NCBI GenBank assembly: GCA_945949085.1 | Contig: CAMFDJ010000011.1 | Coordinates: forward strand, 1 to 64,000 | Direction of reading: 5' to 3' | From: an uncultured Lachnospiraceae bacterium | GTDB taxonomy: Bacteria > Bacillota > Clostridia > Lachnospirales > Lachnospiraceae | DNA length: 64,000 nt | The notes under the pieces: generated by a model | Databases searched by the model: none | Told to the model about the DNA's origin: nothing | What the model saw: the letters and a program-made list of their open reading frames with translations, nothing else | Part shown: piece after piece, positions 24,367-32,362 of the stretch | Position numbering within the stretch: the first letter of the stretch is position 1 | Layout of the letters: every line of letters starts with the position of its first letter | Program-made: the position numbers and the translations under genes

Positions 24367-25119
24367 ATGCTTTTTAAAAAAATTTATCCAACTATATTCA
24401 TTGCCGGTGATGGAAAAAATGCTTACCGCTATACAAATCTGATGGAACAGGCAGGTTTCTATCCGGTTGCACTCAGAGACGATTGCAGCGCACCCTACCC
24501 CTCTATGGCAGAGCTTTGCCGTACGCCCTTCGATGTTCTCTTATTGCCCGGAGGCGGCGATTTTTCCGATGCGCTCTATAAACCGGCAGGCGAAGACATG
24601 CCAAATCTCACTGCAGAGGAAGCCGCACTGGATATGATGCAATATGCACTTCTTTCCACTGCCATTTTACTACGCAAGCCTGTCATCGGTATCTGCAAAG
24701 GCATGCAACTGATCAATGTCTTCTTCGGTGGAACTCTGATTTCCGATCTGCCGGGTTCCATGCACTCCTGCCAGTCTGTGGGGCAGCAATCTGTTGATTC
24801 CATGCATCTGATCCGCACGATTCCCGAAGAGGAATATCAGCTCCGCCTCTGCGAAAAAAAAGCAAAAAGCGGCATGGTACAAAACCGGATTTACAGGCTC
24901 TTATCTTCTTTTTCAACAGTGAACAGTTCACATCACCAGGGCATCAACCAGCCCGGCAAAGAACTCATCCCCCTGCAATATGCTCCGGATGGACTGATTG
25001 AAACAATCATACACGCATCCCTCCCGATTCTGGGCATGCAATGGCATCCCGAGCGCTTATCCTCCATGACACCGGACCTCATGCACAAGCTCGTTCTGAC
25101 ACTTCTCTCCATCAGATGA
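24367..25119 (+). CDS. Gamma-glutamyl-gamma-aminobutyrate hydrolase-like class I amidotransferase (peptidase C26)
   Basis: Class I glutamine-amidotransferase fold: LLLPGGGDF (oxyanion region), nucleophile Cys in VIGICKGMQLINV, and the His-Glu pair in MQWHPE. At 250 aa it fits the PuuD family, which hydrolyses gamma-glutamyl compounds. No putrescine-utilisation genes are nearby, so the physiological substrate is open. A clear ribosome site before ATG 24367 is not seen, so the start is uncertain. It converges on pepD. Confidence 0.85.
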   Translation: MLFKKIYPTIFIAGDGKNAYRYTNLMEQAGFYPVALRDDCSAPYPSMAELCRTPFDVLLLPGGGDFSDALYKPAGEDMPNLTAEEAALDMMQYALLSTAILLRKPVIGICKGMQLINVFFGGTLISDLPGSMHSCQSVGQQSVDSMHLIRTIPEEEYQLRLCEKKAKSGMVQNRIYRLLSSFSTVNSSHHQGINQPGKELIPLQYAPDGLIETIIHASLPILGMQWHPERLSSMTPDLMHKLVLTLLSIR

Positions 25120-25129
25120 TCAGATGCCT

Positions 25130-26596
25130 TTATTCTTTCAACACAGCCAGGAGGTAATTCCACATTCTATCCACGGAAGAAATACACAGTCTTTCTTCTG
25201 TGGTGTGGATATCCAAAATATCCGGTCCGAAGGAAACGGCATCAAGATCTTCTATTTTCTGCGCCAGAACGCCACACTCCAATCCGGCATGGATAGAAAG
25301 AACCGTCATCTCTTTTCCAAACATGCTACGATAGATATTTGTCATTTTATCACGCAGCGGTGAATCCTTCCGAAATTCCCATGCCGGATATCTGCCATCC
25401 ACACTGCCTTTTCCGCCATATTTCTCTATCTTTTCCAACAGCAACTGTGCAAGCGCCTCCTTTTCCGCCTCCACACTGCTTCTGAGCGAAAAAGTCACCT
25501 TGAGATTTCCACCATTTTGCAGCCTTACAACACCGATATTCAAAGAAGTCTGTACAAGCCCCGGGAGCGCCGGATCCATCTTCTGTACCCCATTTGGTGC
25601 TTCCGCAAAAAAAGCCAGAATGTCAAAAAGGTCATTTCCGTCAAGACCTGTCATGACGACCGGTTTTCCCTCTCCCGCCTTTTTCACTTCCCCATCCATA
25701 CGTTCACAGACAAAGGAGAGCATCGGATCTGTTTGCTTCCAATCCTCTTTCAGCGACTCCTCCATGGTCGCCACAAGCCCTGTCAGCTGCGATTCATCTG
25801 CGCGGCTCACAAATTCACAGACAGCAGAAGACGGAATCACATTATCCTTTGTGCCACCCTCAAAGGAAAGAAGCGTCATGTCTGCTTCCCGCGCAATCAG
25901 ATAAAGCATCTGCATCATCACCTGATTGGCATTGGCAGATCCTTTGTGTATCTCCACACCGGAATGTCCACCTGACAGGCCTGTAAGCGAAAGCCTGTAT
26001 CTGTCTCCCTCTACCTCGTTCCATGCCGGTTTCCAGATTCCCTGTACGCAGGCGCCTCCTGCACAGGCAACCGTCAGCTCTCCTTCCTTTTCCGAATCAA
26101 TGTTGAGCAGCGTCTTACCCCTCAGCATCGAGAGATCAATCCCGAGTGCACCATCCATTCCAACTTCTTCATCCACAGTGATCACAACTTCAAGTCTCGG
26201 ATGCGGAATGTCTTTTGCATCGAGCAGTGCAAGTGCATAGGCTACCGCGATTCCATCATCGCCACCCAGACTTGTGTCTTTTGCATAAATGAAATCTCCG
26301 TCTACGGCCAGATCCAAACCTTCTTTTTCCATATTTTTGGCACATCCCGGCTTCTTGACCGCTACCATGTCCATATGTCCCTGCAAAATGACGGAAGGCT
26401 TATCTACCATCCCATCTGTGGCTTCCTTGCACAGAATGACATTTCCAAGTGCATCCTGATAGGTCTGCAGACCGCGCGTTGTCCCAAACTCCACAAGATA
26501 TTGACTTATTTTTTCCGTATTGCCTGAGCCATGCGGAATTGCGCAGATCTCCTCAAAGAAATGAAAAACTCCTGATGGCTGTAATTGCTCCAGCAT
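25130..26596 (-). CDS. pepD: Aminoacyl-histidine dipeptidase (M20C, carnosinase-like)
   Basis: The ORF track starts at 26644; the ATG at 26596 follows AGGAGGAATAAA and gives 488 aa, the family norm. Metal and catalytic motifs: ICAIPHGSGN near the start, LQGHMDMV (His and Asp), GGDDGIAVAYALA, VDEEVGMDGA (catalytic Glu). The late HAGLECG motif supplies another ligand. It cleaves Xaa-His and other dipeptides in the cytoplasm with Zn. It stands alone between a convergent gene and the ribosomal operon terminator. Confidence 0.95.
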   Translation of the reverse strand: MLEQLQPSGVFHFFEEICAIPHGSGNTEKISQYLVEFGTTRGLQTYQDALGNVILCKEATDGMVDKPSVILQGHMDMVAVKKPGCAKNMEKEGLDLAVDGDFIYAKDTSLGGDDGIAVAYALALLDAKDIPHPRLEVVITVDEEVGMDGALGIDLSMLRGKTLLNIDSEKEGELTVACAGGACVQGIWKPAWNEVEGDRYRLSLTGLSGGHSGVEIHKGSANANQVMMQMLYLIAREADMTLLSFEGGTKDNVIPSSAVCEFVSRADESQLTGLVATMEESLKEDWKQTDPMLSFVCERMDGEVKKAGEGKPVVMTGLDGNDLFDILAFFAEAPNGVQKMDPALPGLVQTSLNIGVVRLQNGGNLKVTFSLRSSVEAEKEALAQLLLEKIEKYGGKGSVDGRYPAWEFRKDSPLRDKMTNIYRSMFGKEMTVLSIHAGLECGVLAQKIEDLDAVSFGPDILDIHTTEERLCISSVDRMWNYLLAVLKE

Positions 26597-26656
26597 TTTA
26601 TTCCTCCTGTCTGATTCTGAATTTCTAAACTCCTTTTTCCTCACTACAATTGCAAA

Positions 26657-26682
26657 ACCGGATAGCAGAACTGCTATCCGGT
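26657..26682 (-). terminator. Terminator of the infC-rpmI-rplT operon
   Basis: A 12-bp perfect stem (ACCGGATAGCAG / CTGCTATCCGGT) with a tiny loop, followed on the minus strand by TTTTGC, 32 bp after rplT. Confidence 0.85.
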
Positions 26683-26713
26683 ATATCTGTCGTACATAAT
26701 ATCCTATCGTAAA

Positions 26714-27070
26714 TTATGCAATCTTTGATTTTGCAATTTCAGCCAGTGCGCTGAATCCTGCAGCATCATTTACTGCCATCTCAGCGAGCATCTTTCTGTT
26801 AATGTCGATCTCAGCCAGCTTTAATCCATACATGAATTTGCTGTAGGAAAGACCATTCAATCTTGCTGCTGCATTGATACGAGCGATCCAAAGCTGTCTC
26901 ATCTGACGCTTTCTCTCTTTACGGCCAGCATAAGAAGAAGTCAGGGCACGCATAACAGACTGTTTTGCAACTCTGTACTGATTCGATCTTGCGCCTCTGT
27001 AACCCTTTGCAAGCTTTAATACTCTATTGTGTTTTTTCTTTGCGTTCATTCCGCCTTTGATTCTTGCCAT
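26714..27070 (-). CDS. rplT: Ribosomal protein L20
   Basis: 118 aa, basic, starting [16 protein letters not shown] with [15 protein letters not shown] and [13 protein letters not shown]-like conserved stretches (here [19 protein letters not shown]). It binds 23S rRNA early in 50S assembly and is the repressor that controls this operon through the leader. Last gene of infC-rpmI-rplT, 22 bp after rpmI. Confidence 0.98.
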   Translation of the reverse strand: MARIKGGMNAKKKHNRVLKLAKGYRGARSNQYRVAKQSVMRALTSSYAGRKERKRQMRQLWIARINAAARLNGLSYSKFMYGLKLAEIDINRKMLAEMAVNDAAGFSALAEIAKSKIA

Positions 27071-27092
27071 GTCAATCTTCCTCCTTACCGAC

Positions 27093-27290
27093 TTATAAAT
27101 ATGGTGTAATCTTCTTCATGTTCTTAACATTTGTTGCATCAGTCATTGCCGGCTTTCTAAGATTTCTCTTAGTCTTAGCAGACTTCTTTGTTAAGATATG
27201 ACGTTTATAAGCTTTATTTCTCTTTAATTTACCTGTTCCTGTTACTTTGAAACGTTTTGCTGCTGATCTGTTTGTTTTAACCTTTGGCAT
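27093..27290 (-). CDS. rpmI: Ribosomal protein L35
   Basis: 65 aa, starts [20 protein letters not shown], the family hallmark. Between infC and rplT as in almost all bacteria. Good ribosome site (AGGAGGAATTTAAA). Confidence 0.98.
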   Translation of the reverse strand: MPKVKTNRSAAKRFKVTGTGKLKRNKAYKRHILTKKSAKTKRNLRKPAMTDATNVKNMKKITPYL

Positions 27291-27359
27291 TTTAAATTCC
27301 TCCTATTTAACTTTGTCCAAATCTATTTCAACTTAAAATTGCTTTAAGTCAAAAGCTGC

Positions 27360-27869
27360 TTATTTCTTTTCGGTCAGAACCATTGTCATGCTTCTGCCTT
27401 CCACTTTTGCGGGTTTCTCCACAGTTGCAATATCCACAAGCGCCTGCGCAAAATCATCCAGAATATGTTTGCTGGAATTCATGTGCGCCATCTCACGACC
27501 GCGGAAACGAAGTGTGATTTTAACCTTGTCGCCCTTACTGATGAACTTCTTGGCTGCATTGATCTTGGTATTCAGATCATTGGTGTCAATATTGGGTGAC
27601 AAACGAATTTCTTTGATTTCGATTGTTTTCTGTTTCTTTTTAGCTTCTTTTTCTTTTCTAGCCTGTTCATAACGGTATTTACCGTAGTCAACAATCTTAC
27701 ATACAGGCGGCTTTGCTGTGGGAGCAATCTTTACCAGATCCAGTCCTGCCTCATCTGCCAGCTTCTGTGCGTCTCTTGAAGACATAATTCCAAGCTGCTG
27801 CCCGTCTTCCCCGATCAGACGAATTTCCTTGTCTCTGATCTGTTCGTTAATCATTAATTCGCTAATAAT
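27360..27869 (-). CDS. infC: Translation initiation factor IF-3, probable ATT start
   Basis: Conserved IF3 sequence: INEQIRDKEIRLIGEDGQQLG, DLVKIAPTAKPPVCKIVDYGKYRYE, IRLSPNIDTND, and FRGREMAH. The track's ATG at 27926 lies within the leader terminator region and is not credible. GGAGGTG at 27874-27880 points to ATT at 27867-27869 (I-I-S-E-L-M-I-N-E-Q), giving 169 aa. infC genes classically use ATT, which lets IF-3 control its own translation. First gene of the operon. Confidence 0.95.
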   Translation of the reverse strand: MISELMINEQIRDKEIRLIGEDGQQLGIMSSRDAQKLADEAGLDLVKIAPTAKPPVCKIVDYGKYRYEQARKEKEAKKKQKTIEIKEIRLSPNIDTNDLNTKINAAKKFISKGDKVKITLRFRGREMAHMNSSKHILDDFAQALVDIATVEKPAKVEGRSMTMVLTEKK

Positions 27870-27893
27870 CAAACACCTCCATAAGAATAAACA

Positions 27894-28000
27894 TAAAAAA
27901 AGTGGATACCATATCCACTCACACAAAATAAACCAAGATCAGTCTCTTGTTTTCTTCATGAACACCTGACAGCCCGATTGCCTCAGGGTGAGAGTGGATA
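27894..28000 (-). promoter_or_regulatory. L20-type leader with terminator/antiterminator switch upstream of infC
   Basis: On the minus strand GAGTGGATA tgg TATCCACT followed by a T run forms a terminator (27894-27920) just before the infC ribosome site. An upstream TATCCACTC (27992-28000) can instead pair with GAGTGGATA, giving a mutually exclusive antiterminator. This is the logic of the Firmicutes L20 leader, in which excess L20 favours termination. The complete 5' boundary was not determined; transcription may start near 28150. Confidence 0.75.
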
Positions 28001-28178
28001 CTCTGCTTTGCTGTATGCGTTTTTCACACGCTGAATAAGCATAACACAGATTCCGGCGTGTGTCAACGGATAATTTGATTTTTAAGGAATACATCCCGGA
28101 ATATCCGGAATTGAACCGCCGAGAAGACAGATAGCCGAAAGAAACACCATAACAATCCCTATTATAGCACAAGACTCC

Positions 28179-28215
28179 CAGACAACAAAACAATTACCTG
28201 TTGTTCTGTTGTCTG
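28179..28215. other. Dyad upstream of the infC leader
   Basis: CAGACAACA (28179-28187) pairs with TGTTGTCTG (28207-28215), with a short inner CAA/TTG pairing. It lies in the 28194-28468 gap, outside the leader. It could be a terminator remnant or an operator; no T run supports the former. Confidence 0.35.
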
Positions 28216-28300
28216 AGTGCTTCTGCATATCTCCTCATAATCCCGGTAAGTAGTTACATGCATAATCATCTGAAATAATGCATATCACTTCACTATATCT

Positions 28301-28417
28301 TTAGCGATTTTTTCGCTAGTATTCCCCAAAAATATGCTGTGCTCCCAAAGGAAGCACCTTGACCATTTTTATTATAGTGAATTTTTCGCTAAAACGCAAT
28401 AGCGAATTTTTCACTAA
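28301..28417. promoter_or_regulatory. Three TAGCGAA-type repeats, candidate autoregulatory operators of the XRE gene
   Basis: TTAGCGATTTTTTCGCTAG (28301-28319) is a palindrome. Related copies lie at 28378-28393 (GAATTTTTCGCTAAAA) and 28399-28417 (AATAGCGAATTTTTCACTA). They stop about 50 bp before the XRE gene. Small XRE repressors usually bind such AT-centred repeats in their own promoter. Confidence 0.6.
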
Positions 28418-28468
28418 CCTATAATTTTGATATTCACTATTGATTGCGCGTCGAAAGGATTGTTCTTT

Positions 28469-28681
28469 ATGTATAAAAGAGTGAGAGACCTTCGGGAAGA
28501 TAAAGATTTGACGCAAGTACAAATGGGGGAGATTTTGCATTGCAGCCAGCGTGTTTACAGCAACTACGAACGCGGTGATATTGACATTCCCACCTCAATC
28601 CTGATCAAGCTTGCTGATTTTCATCATGTTTCAGTTGACTATCTTTTAAATCGAACGGATAATCCGTCAACTAATTTCTAA
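28469..28681 (+). CDS. Small XRE-family helix-turn-helix regulator (70 aa)
   Basis: ATG 28469 (MYKRVRDLREDKDLTQVQ) follows AAAGGATTGTTCTTT; the 84-aa track start is too early. A single XRE domain fills the protein: the helix-turn-helix is LTQVQMGEILHCSQRVYSNYERG, and the C-terminal helix KLADFHHVSVDYLLNRTD is typical. Repeats upstream suggest autoregulation. No partner gene is adjacent on the same strand; the next gene is convergent. Probably a chromosomal regulator or the relic of a mobile element. Confidence 0.92.
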   Translation: MYKRVRDLREDKDLTQVQMGEILHCSQRVYSNYERGDIDIPTSILIKLADFHHVSVDYLLNRTDNPSTNF

Positions 28682-28722
28682 GATTATTTTTGCGCCCGCT
28701 TGGCGCCCTTTCTCGCTAACAC

Positions 28723-28751
28723 AAACTGCCACGCAAAATGCGCGGCAGTTT
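28723..28751. terminator. Hairpin between convergent XRE and DUF1540 genes
   Basis: AAACTGCC / GGCAGTTT with an inner CGC/GCG pair and AAAAT loop. Poor T tract, but its position between convergent stops fits a shared terminator. Confidence 0.5.
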
Positions 28752-28765
28752 CCTTGTCTGTCTGA

Positions 28766-29080
28766 TTATTTCTGCTTGAATGTCGCACATGCCGTTTCAC
28801 CACAGGCACATGCCTTACAACCACTGATCATGACATTCTGTGCATGGCATTTATAATTGGAGTTATATACACAGTTGGCAGCCTCACAATCAATGCTGAT
28901 CATTCTGCTCGGATGCTCTATTGAGCTCTTCACATGATCCATCTCCTGACTTCTGAAGGAATCGCAGCTTGTCTCATCACTGACATGTGCGTCCTTTCCT
29001 CCCACCATGATATCTCCTTTGCAGCAGTACCTGTTTTCATTGTAGGTACAGGTTGCCACTTCACAAGTTAACATTGCCAT
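28766..29080 (-). CDS. Protein with two DUF1540 Cys-rich repeats (104 aa)
   Basis: Two copies of a short Cys motif unit: LTCEVATCTYNENRYCCKGDI and, after a linker, IDCEAANCVYNSNYKCHAQNV, each ending in ..C..F. This is the DUF1540 pattern, common in Clostridia and thought to bind a metal. Strong ribosome site (GGAGGTAGAAGCG). Located 86 bp after thrS's stop region in gene order but with its own start, downstream of thrS in the same direction. Function unknown. Confidence 0.9.
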   Translation of the reverse strand: MAMLTCEVATCTYNENRYCCKGDIMVGGKDAHVSDETSCDSFRSQEMDHVKSSIEHPSRMISIDCEAANCVYNSNYKCHAQNVMISGCKACACGETACATFKQK

Positions 29081-29166
29081 CGCTTCTACCTCCTTTTTGC
29101 GTCAAACATGTTACGCTTACAGGATTAGTATGGACGGCAATGCTACTGTTTATTCGCAAATGCATA

Positions 29167-31134
29167 TCAGCGTTTTTTCTCTTCCTCAGGAAGCTCTTCC
29201 CTGATCTCCTTGGTGCGGATCTCTTTGCAGATCTGTTCTACGAATTCCGCAATGCTCTTCTGTCCTTCATTGCCCTCAAAACGGCTTCTGACAGAAACAA
29301 GACCAGCTTCCTCCTCCTGCTGTCCGACTACAAGCATATACGGAACCTTTTCCATACGCGCCTCACGGATCTTGTATCCGATCTTCTCGGAACGATTGTC
29401 TACCGTGACATCCACATCATTCTTTGCCAGTTCCTTGCGCACTTTTTCCGCATACTCTCCGTATTTCTCAGAAATAGGAAGCACACGTACCTGCTCCGGG
29501 CAAAGCCATGTCGGGAATTTTCCGGCATAATGCTCAATCAGCCATGCCAGCGTTCTCTCATAACACCCCATGGAAGTTCTGTGGATGATCCACGGACGAA
29601 CCTTCTCACCTTTCTCATCGATATAGTACATGCCAAACTTTTCTGCCGAAGCACAGTCGAGCTGGATGGTCACCATGGTATCTTCTTTGCCATATACATT
29701 CTTTGCCTGAATATCAATCTTCGGTCCGTAGAATGCTGCTTCTCCGTCTGCTTCTGTAAATTTGATGTTGTTTTTGATCATGACATCACGCAGATACTGC
29801 TGTGTGCTGTTCCAATATTCCTCATCTCCGAGATACTTCTCTGTATTGGCAGGATCCCACTTGGAAAGGCGATAGGTCACATCTCCGTCAATGCCGAGTG
29901 TTTTCATGATATAATTACAGAGCTCTGTACATCTGGTCAGTTCTTCCTCTGCCTGATCCGGTCTTAAAATGATATGTGCCTCTGTGATGGTAAACTGGCG
30001 GACACGAGTCAGTCCATGCATCTCTCCGGAATCCTCATTGCGGAACAGAGTCGATGTCTCCGCCATACGATACGGCAGATCTCTGTAGGAACGCTGTTCA
30101 TTCATATAAATATAATACTGGAATGGACAGGTCATAGGGCGCAGTGCCATTGTCTCCTTATCCTCATCATCCTTATTTAAAATGAACATGCCGTCCATGT
30201 AATGATCCCAGTGACCGGAGATCTTGTACAGATCTGATTTTGCCATCAGCGGTGTTCTGGTACGCACATAGCCCCACTCTTTGTCTTCCAGATCCTCAAT
30301 CCATCTCTGGAGCTTCATGATCATCTTGGTTCCCTTGGGTGTAAAAAGCGGAAGACCCTGTCCGATGACATCAACAGTTGTAAAGAGCTTCATTTCACGT
30401 CCCAGCTTATTGTGATCACGCTTTTTGATATCCTCTAAATGCTCCAGATAAGCGGCGAGTTCTTCCTTCTTATTAAATGCTGTACCATAAATACGCTGCA
30501 GCTGTGCTTTATTGGAATCGCCTCTCCAATATGCCATAGAAGAAGAAATCAGTTTGAAAGCCTTGATCCCTTTGGTACTCATCAGATGCGGTCCTGCACA
30601 CAGATCCACAAATTCTCCCTGATCATAGAAGGAAATCTCCGCATCCTGTGGCAGATCCTGAATGAGTTCTACCTTATACGGTTCCCCTTTTTCTTCCATA
30701 AACTTTATCGCTTCTTCCCGCGGCATAGTGAATTTTGTCAGTTTATTTCCTTCCTTGATGATTTTTTTCATCTCGGCTTCCAGCTTATCCAGATCCTCTC
30801 TGGAAAAAGGTGCATGCTCAAAATCATAATAGAAGCCTTCATCAATAGAAGGACCTATTGCTAATTTTGCATCAGGAAATACGCGTTTTACAGCTTCTGC
30901 AAGCACATGAGAACATGTGTGACGAATGGTGCGCAGTCCCTGCTCGTCATTTGCAGTCAAAATATTCAGTTCGCAGTCTGCATCGATCATGGTTCTAAGA
31001 TCAACTACTTTTCCATTTACCTCTCCTGCACAGGCAACTCTTGCAAGACCCTCACTGATATCCAGCGCAATATCATATACGCTCATTGCCGCTGCATATT
31101 CCTTGCAGCTTCCATCTTTCAGTGTAATTTTCAT
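29167..31134 (-). CDS. thrS: Threonyl-tRNA synthetase
   Basis: Class II synthetase, 655 aa. TGS domain (1-60), editing domain with HTCSHVLAEAVKR and the Zn/His motif, catalytic core with MTCPFQYYIYMNEQRSYRDLP, QFTITEAHIILRP and RPWIIHRTSMGCYERTLAWLIE, then the anticodon-binding domain (VRVLPISEKYGEYA). All three class II motifs appear intact. Controlled by the T-box leader at 31481-31745, with a 74-aa membrane protein gene between. Start follows AGAGGAAAGGATTGAAGAAAC. Confidence 0.98.
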   Translation of the reverse strand: MKITLKDGSCKEYAAAMSVYDIALDISEGLARVACAGEVNGKVVDLRTMIDADCELNILTANDEQGLRTIRHTCSHVLAEAVKRVFPDAKLAIGPSIDEGFYYDFEHAPFSREDLDKLEAEMKKIIKEGNKLTKFTMPREEAIKFMEEKGEPYKVELIQDLPQDAEISFYDQGEFVDLCAGPHLMSTKGIKAFKLISSSMAYWRGDSNKAQLQRIYGTAFNKKEELAAYLEHLEDIKKRDHNKLGREMKLFTTVDVIGQGLPLFTPKGTKMIMKLQRWIEDLEDKEWGYVRTRTPLMAKSDLYKISGHWDHYMDGMFILNKDDEDKETMALRPMTCPFQYYIYMNEQRSYRDLPYRMAETSTLFRNEDSGEMHGLTRVRQFTITEAHIILRPDQAEEELTRCTELCNYIMKTLGIDGDVTYRLSKWDPANTEKYLGDEEYWNSTQQYLRDVMIKNNIKFTEADGEAAFYGPKIDIQAKNVYGKEDTMVTIQLDCASAEKFGMYYIDEKGEKVRPWIIHRTSMGCYERTLAWLIEHYAGKFPTWLCPEQVRVLPISEKYGEYAEKVRKELAKNDVDVTVDNRSEKIGYKIREARMEKVPYMLVVGQQEEEAGLVSVRSRFEGNEGQKSIAEFVEQICKEIRTKEIREELPEEEKKR

Positions 31135-31185
31135 GTTTCTTCAATCCTTTCCTCTATAGCTATCTGTTGTTTTTGAGAAATGCTT

Positions 31186-31410
31186 TTATTCCTCGTCATC
31201 CTCATCAAAATCTTCATCGCAATCGCAGTCACAACAACCACCATTGTTACTTCCATTATTGCTGCCAATTACCACATGCTTCTTAGGTGAGCACATAATG
31301 CCAAGCACCATACCTGACAAAAAAGCCACCAAAATTGTCAGAATAATCTCTGTGGTAGAATACTCCTGATCTGTTAATTTTTCCATTACTTCATTCATTT
31401 TTTCTTTCAT
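31186..31410 (-). CDS. Small membrane protein with Cys/Asp-rich tail (74 aa), first gene after the T-box
   Basis: Ribosome site AAAAAGGAGCAAAAC. A charged N-terminal helix, one membrane segment (TTEIILTILVAFLSGMVLGIMC), then a Gly/Asn linker and a CCDCDCDEDFDEDDEE end. No family known to me. It lies between the threonine T-box and thrS, so it should be expressed under threonine starvation. The tail composition recalls the Cys/Asp-rich tail of the element's SH3b protein, probably convergence. Role unknown. Confidence 0.75.
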   Translation of the reverse strand: MKEKMNEVMEKLTDQEYSTTEIILTILVAFLSGMVLGIMCSPKKHVVIGSNNGSNNGGCCDCDCDEDFDEDDEE

Positions 31411-31480
31411 GTTTTGCTCCTTTTTCGCTCCTGAATTGTTTTACATTGCTTCGTTCGCGCTCATTTTCCTTCCTCGCTAC

Positions 31481-31745
31481 AAAAACGTCCCTCACACTAT
31501 AATAGTATAGTGTAAGGGACGTATCATTCATACGCGGTTCCACCCTGATTATCCGTTGCCTGAAACGGACCGCTCATTTATGATGGTAACGGAATCACCG
31601 GACTGTATTAAAGTCACTCCGAGGTGGTCTTCATCTGTTTCGGAAGGAAATACTCACAGCGCAAGGTATTTCTCTCTGTCATCTTCTGCAGATTACTCTT
31701 CTCATCAACGCTTTTACACTCAATTCTGTTTCTATAGTATGCCCG
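31481..31745 (-). promoter_or_regulatory. T-box leader controlling the thrS operon
   Basis: On the minus strand the conserved T-box sequence AGGGTGGAACCGCG (31533-31546) precedes a terminator (ACGTCCCT... with a 16-bp arm, 31485-31522, then TTTTT). Stem I begins near 31740, with AGAGAG-like and GAAGACCACC segments. An ACC (Thr) triplet in that region is consistent with a threonine specifier, though I did not fold it. Uncharged tRNA-Thr should prevent termination and raise thrS expression. Confidence 0.9.
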
Positions 31746-31769
31746 TTTCCCAAAAAAGTAAAGCACTTT

Positions 31770-32273
31770 TTAGTTGCGTCCGCAACATTTTTTGTACTTT
31801 TTACCGCTGCCGCATGGACACGGATCGTTGGGATATACCTTCTGATCCTTTACAACTGTCGTAGAAATCTTCTGCTCGTGATAAAGATTCTTTAATGTCT
31901 CCTCGTCAAAGATTTCCTTCCACTGGGGAAGATTGTAAAGCCAATCAGCCTCTGCAGCTACCATTCCTTTGTAAAGAGCAGCCTTGTCAAATACCAGATT
32001 GATCTGGGAATCTTCTTCCATCTCTTCGATATTATTCGGCTCAACCAGAAAATCATTGATACCATCCACAAATCCTGTCATGGTCATGATATCTACTTTA
32101 TATTTGTCTGCAAGTTCCTTTACTGTTCCCACAACCTGTGTATCCGGATCAGAAAGAAGCTGTTCGTAAATTTCTTTTTCTTTCAAAAAATATGCCTGCC
32201 AAAGTCTCTTTAAATCACCTTTGTTTGCTTTTTCAGAATACGCGATGTCGCGCCATTGCTGTAATAATGCCAT
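31770..32273 (-). CDS. SEC-C metal-binding domain protein (167 aa)
   Basis: The C-terminus [14 protein letters not shown] is the SEC-C zinc-binding motif also found at the end of SecA. The preceding 140 residues are helical and acidic ([24 protein letters not shown]) and match the family of stand-alone SEC-C proteins of Firmicutes. Start by ribosome site AGGAGAAAACAA. The T-box lies directly downstream but belongs to the next operon. Probably an adaptor for ribosome or secretion work; function not established. Confidence 0.9.
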   Translation of the reverse strand: MALLQQWRDIAYSEKANKGDLKRLWQAYFLKEKEIYEQLLSDPDTQVVGTVKELADKYKVDIMTMTGFVDGINDFLVEPNNIEEMEEDSQINLVFDKAALYKGMVAAEADWLYNLPQWKEIFDEETLKNLYHEQKISTTVVKDQKVYPNDPCPCGSGKKYKKCCGRN

Positions 32274-32362
32274 TTGTTTTCTCCTTTTCTACATGTACTG
32301 CTTTTGTAGCCATATCTGTAAGACAGTATATACTATATTTCACTTTTTTTCAAACCCTTTTC

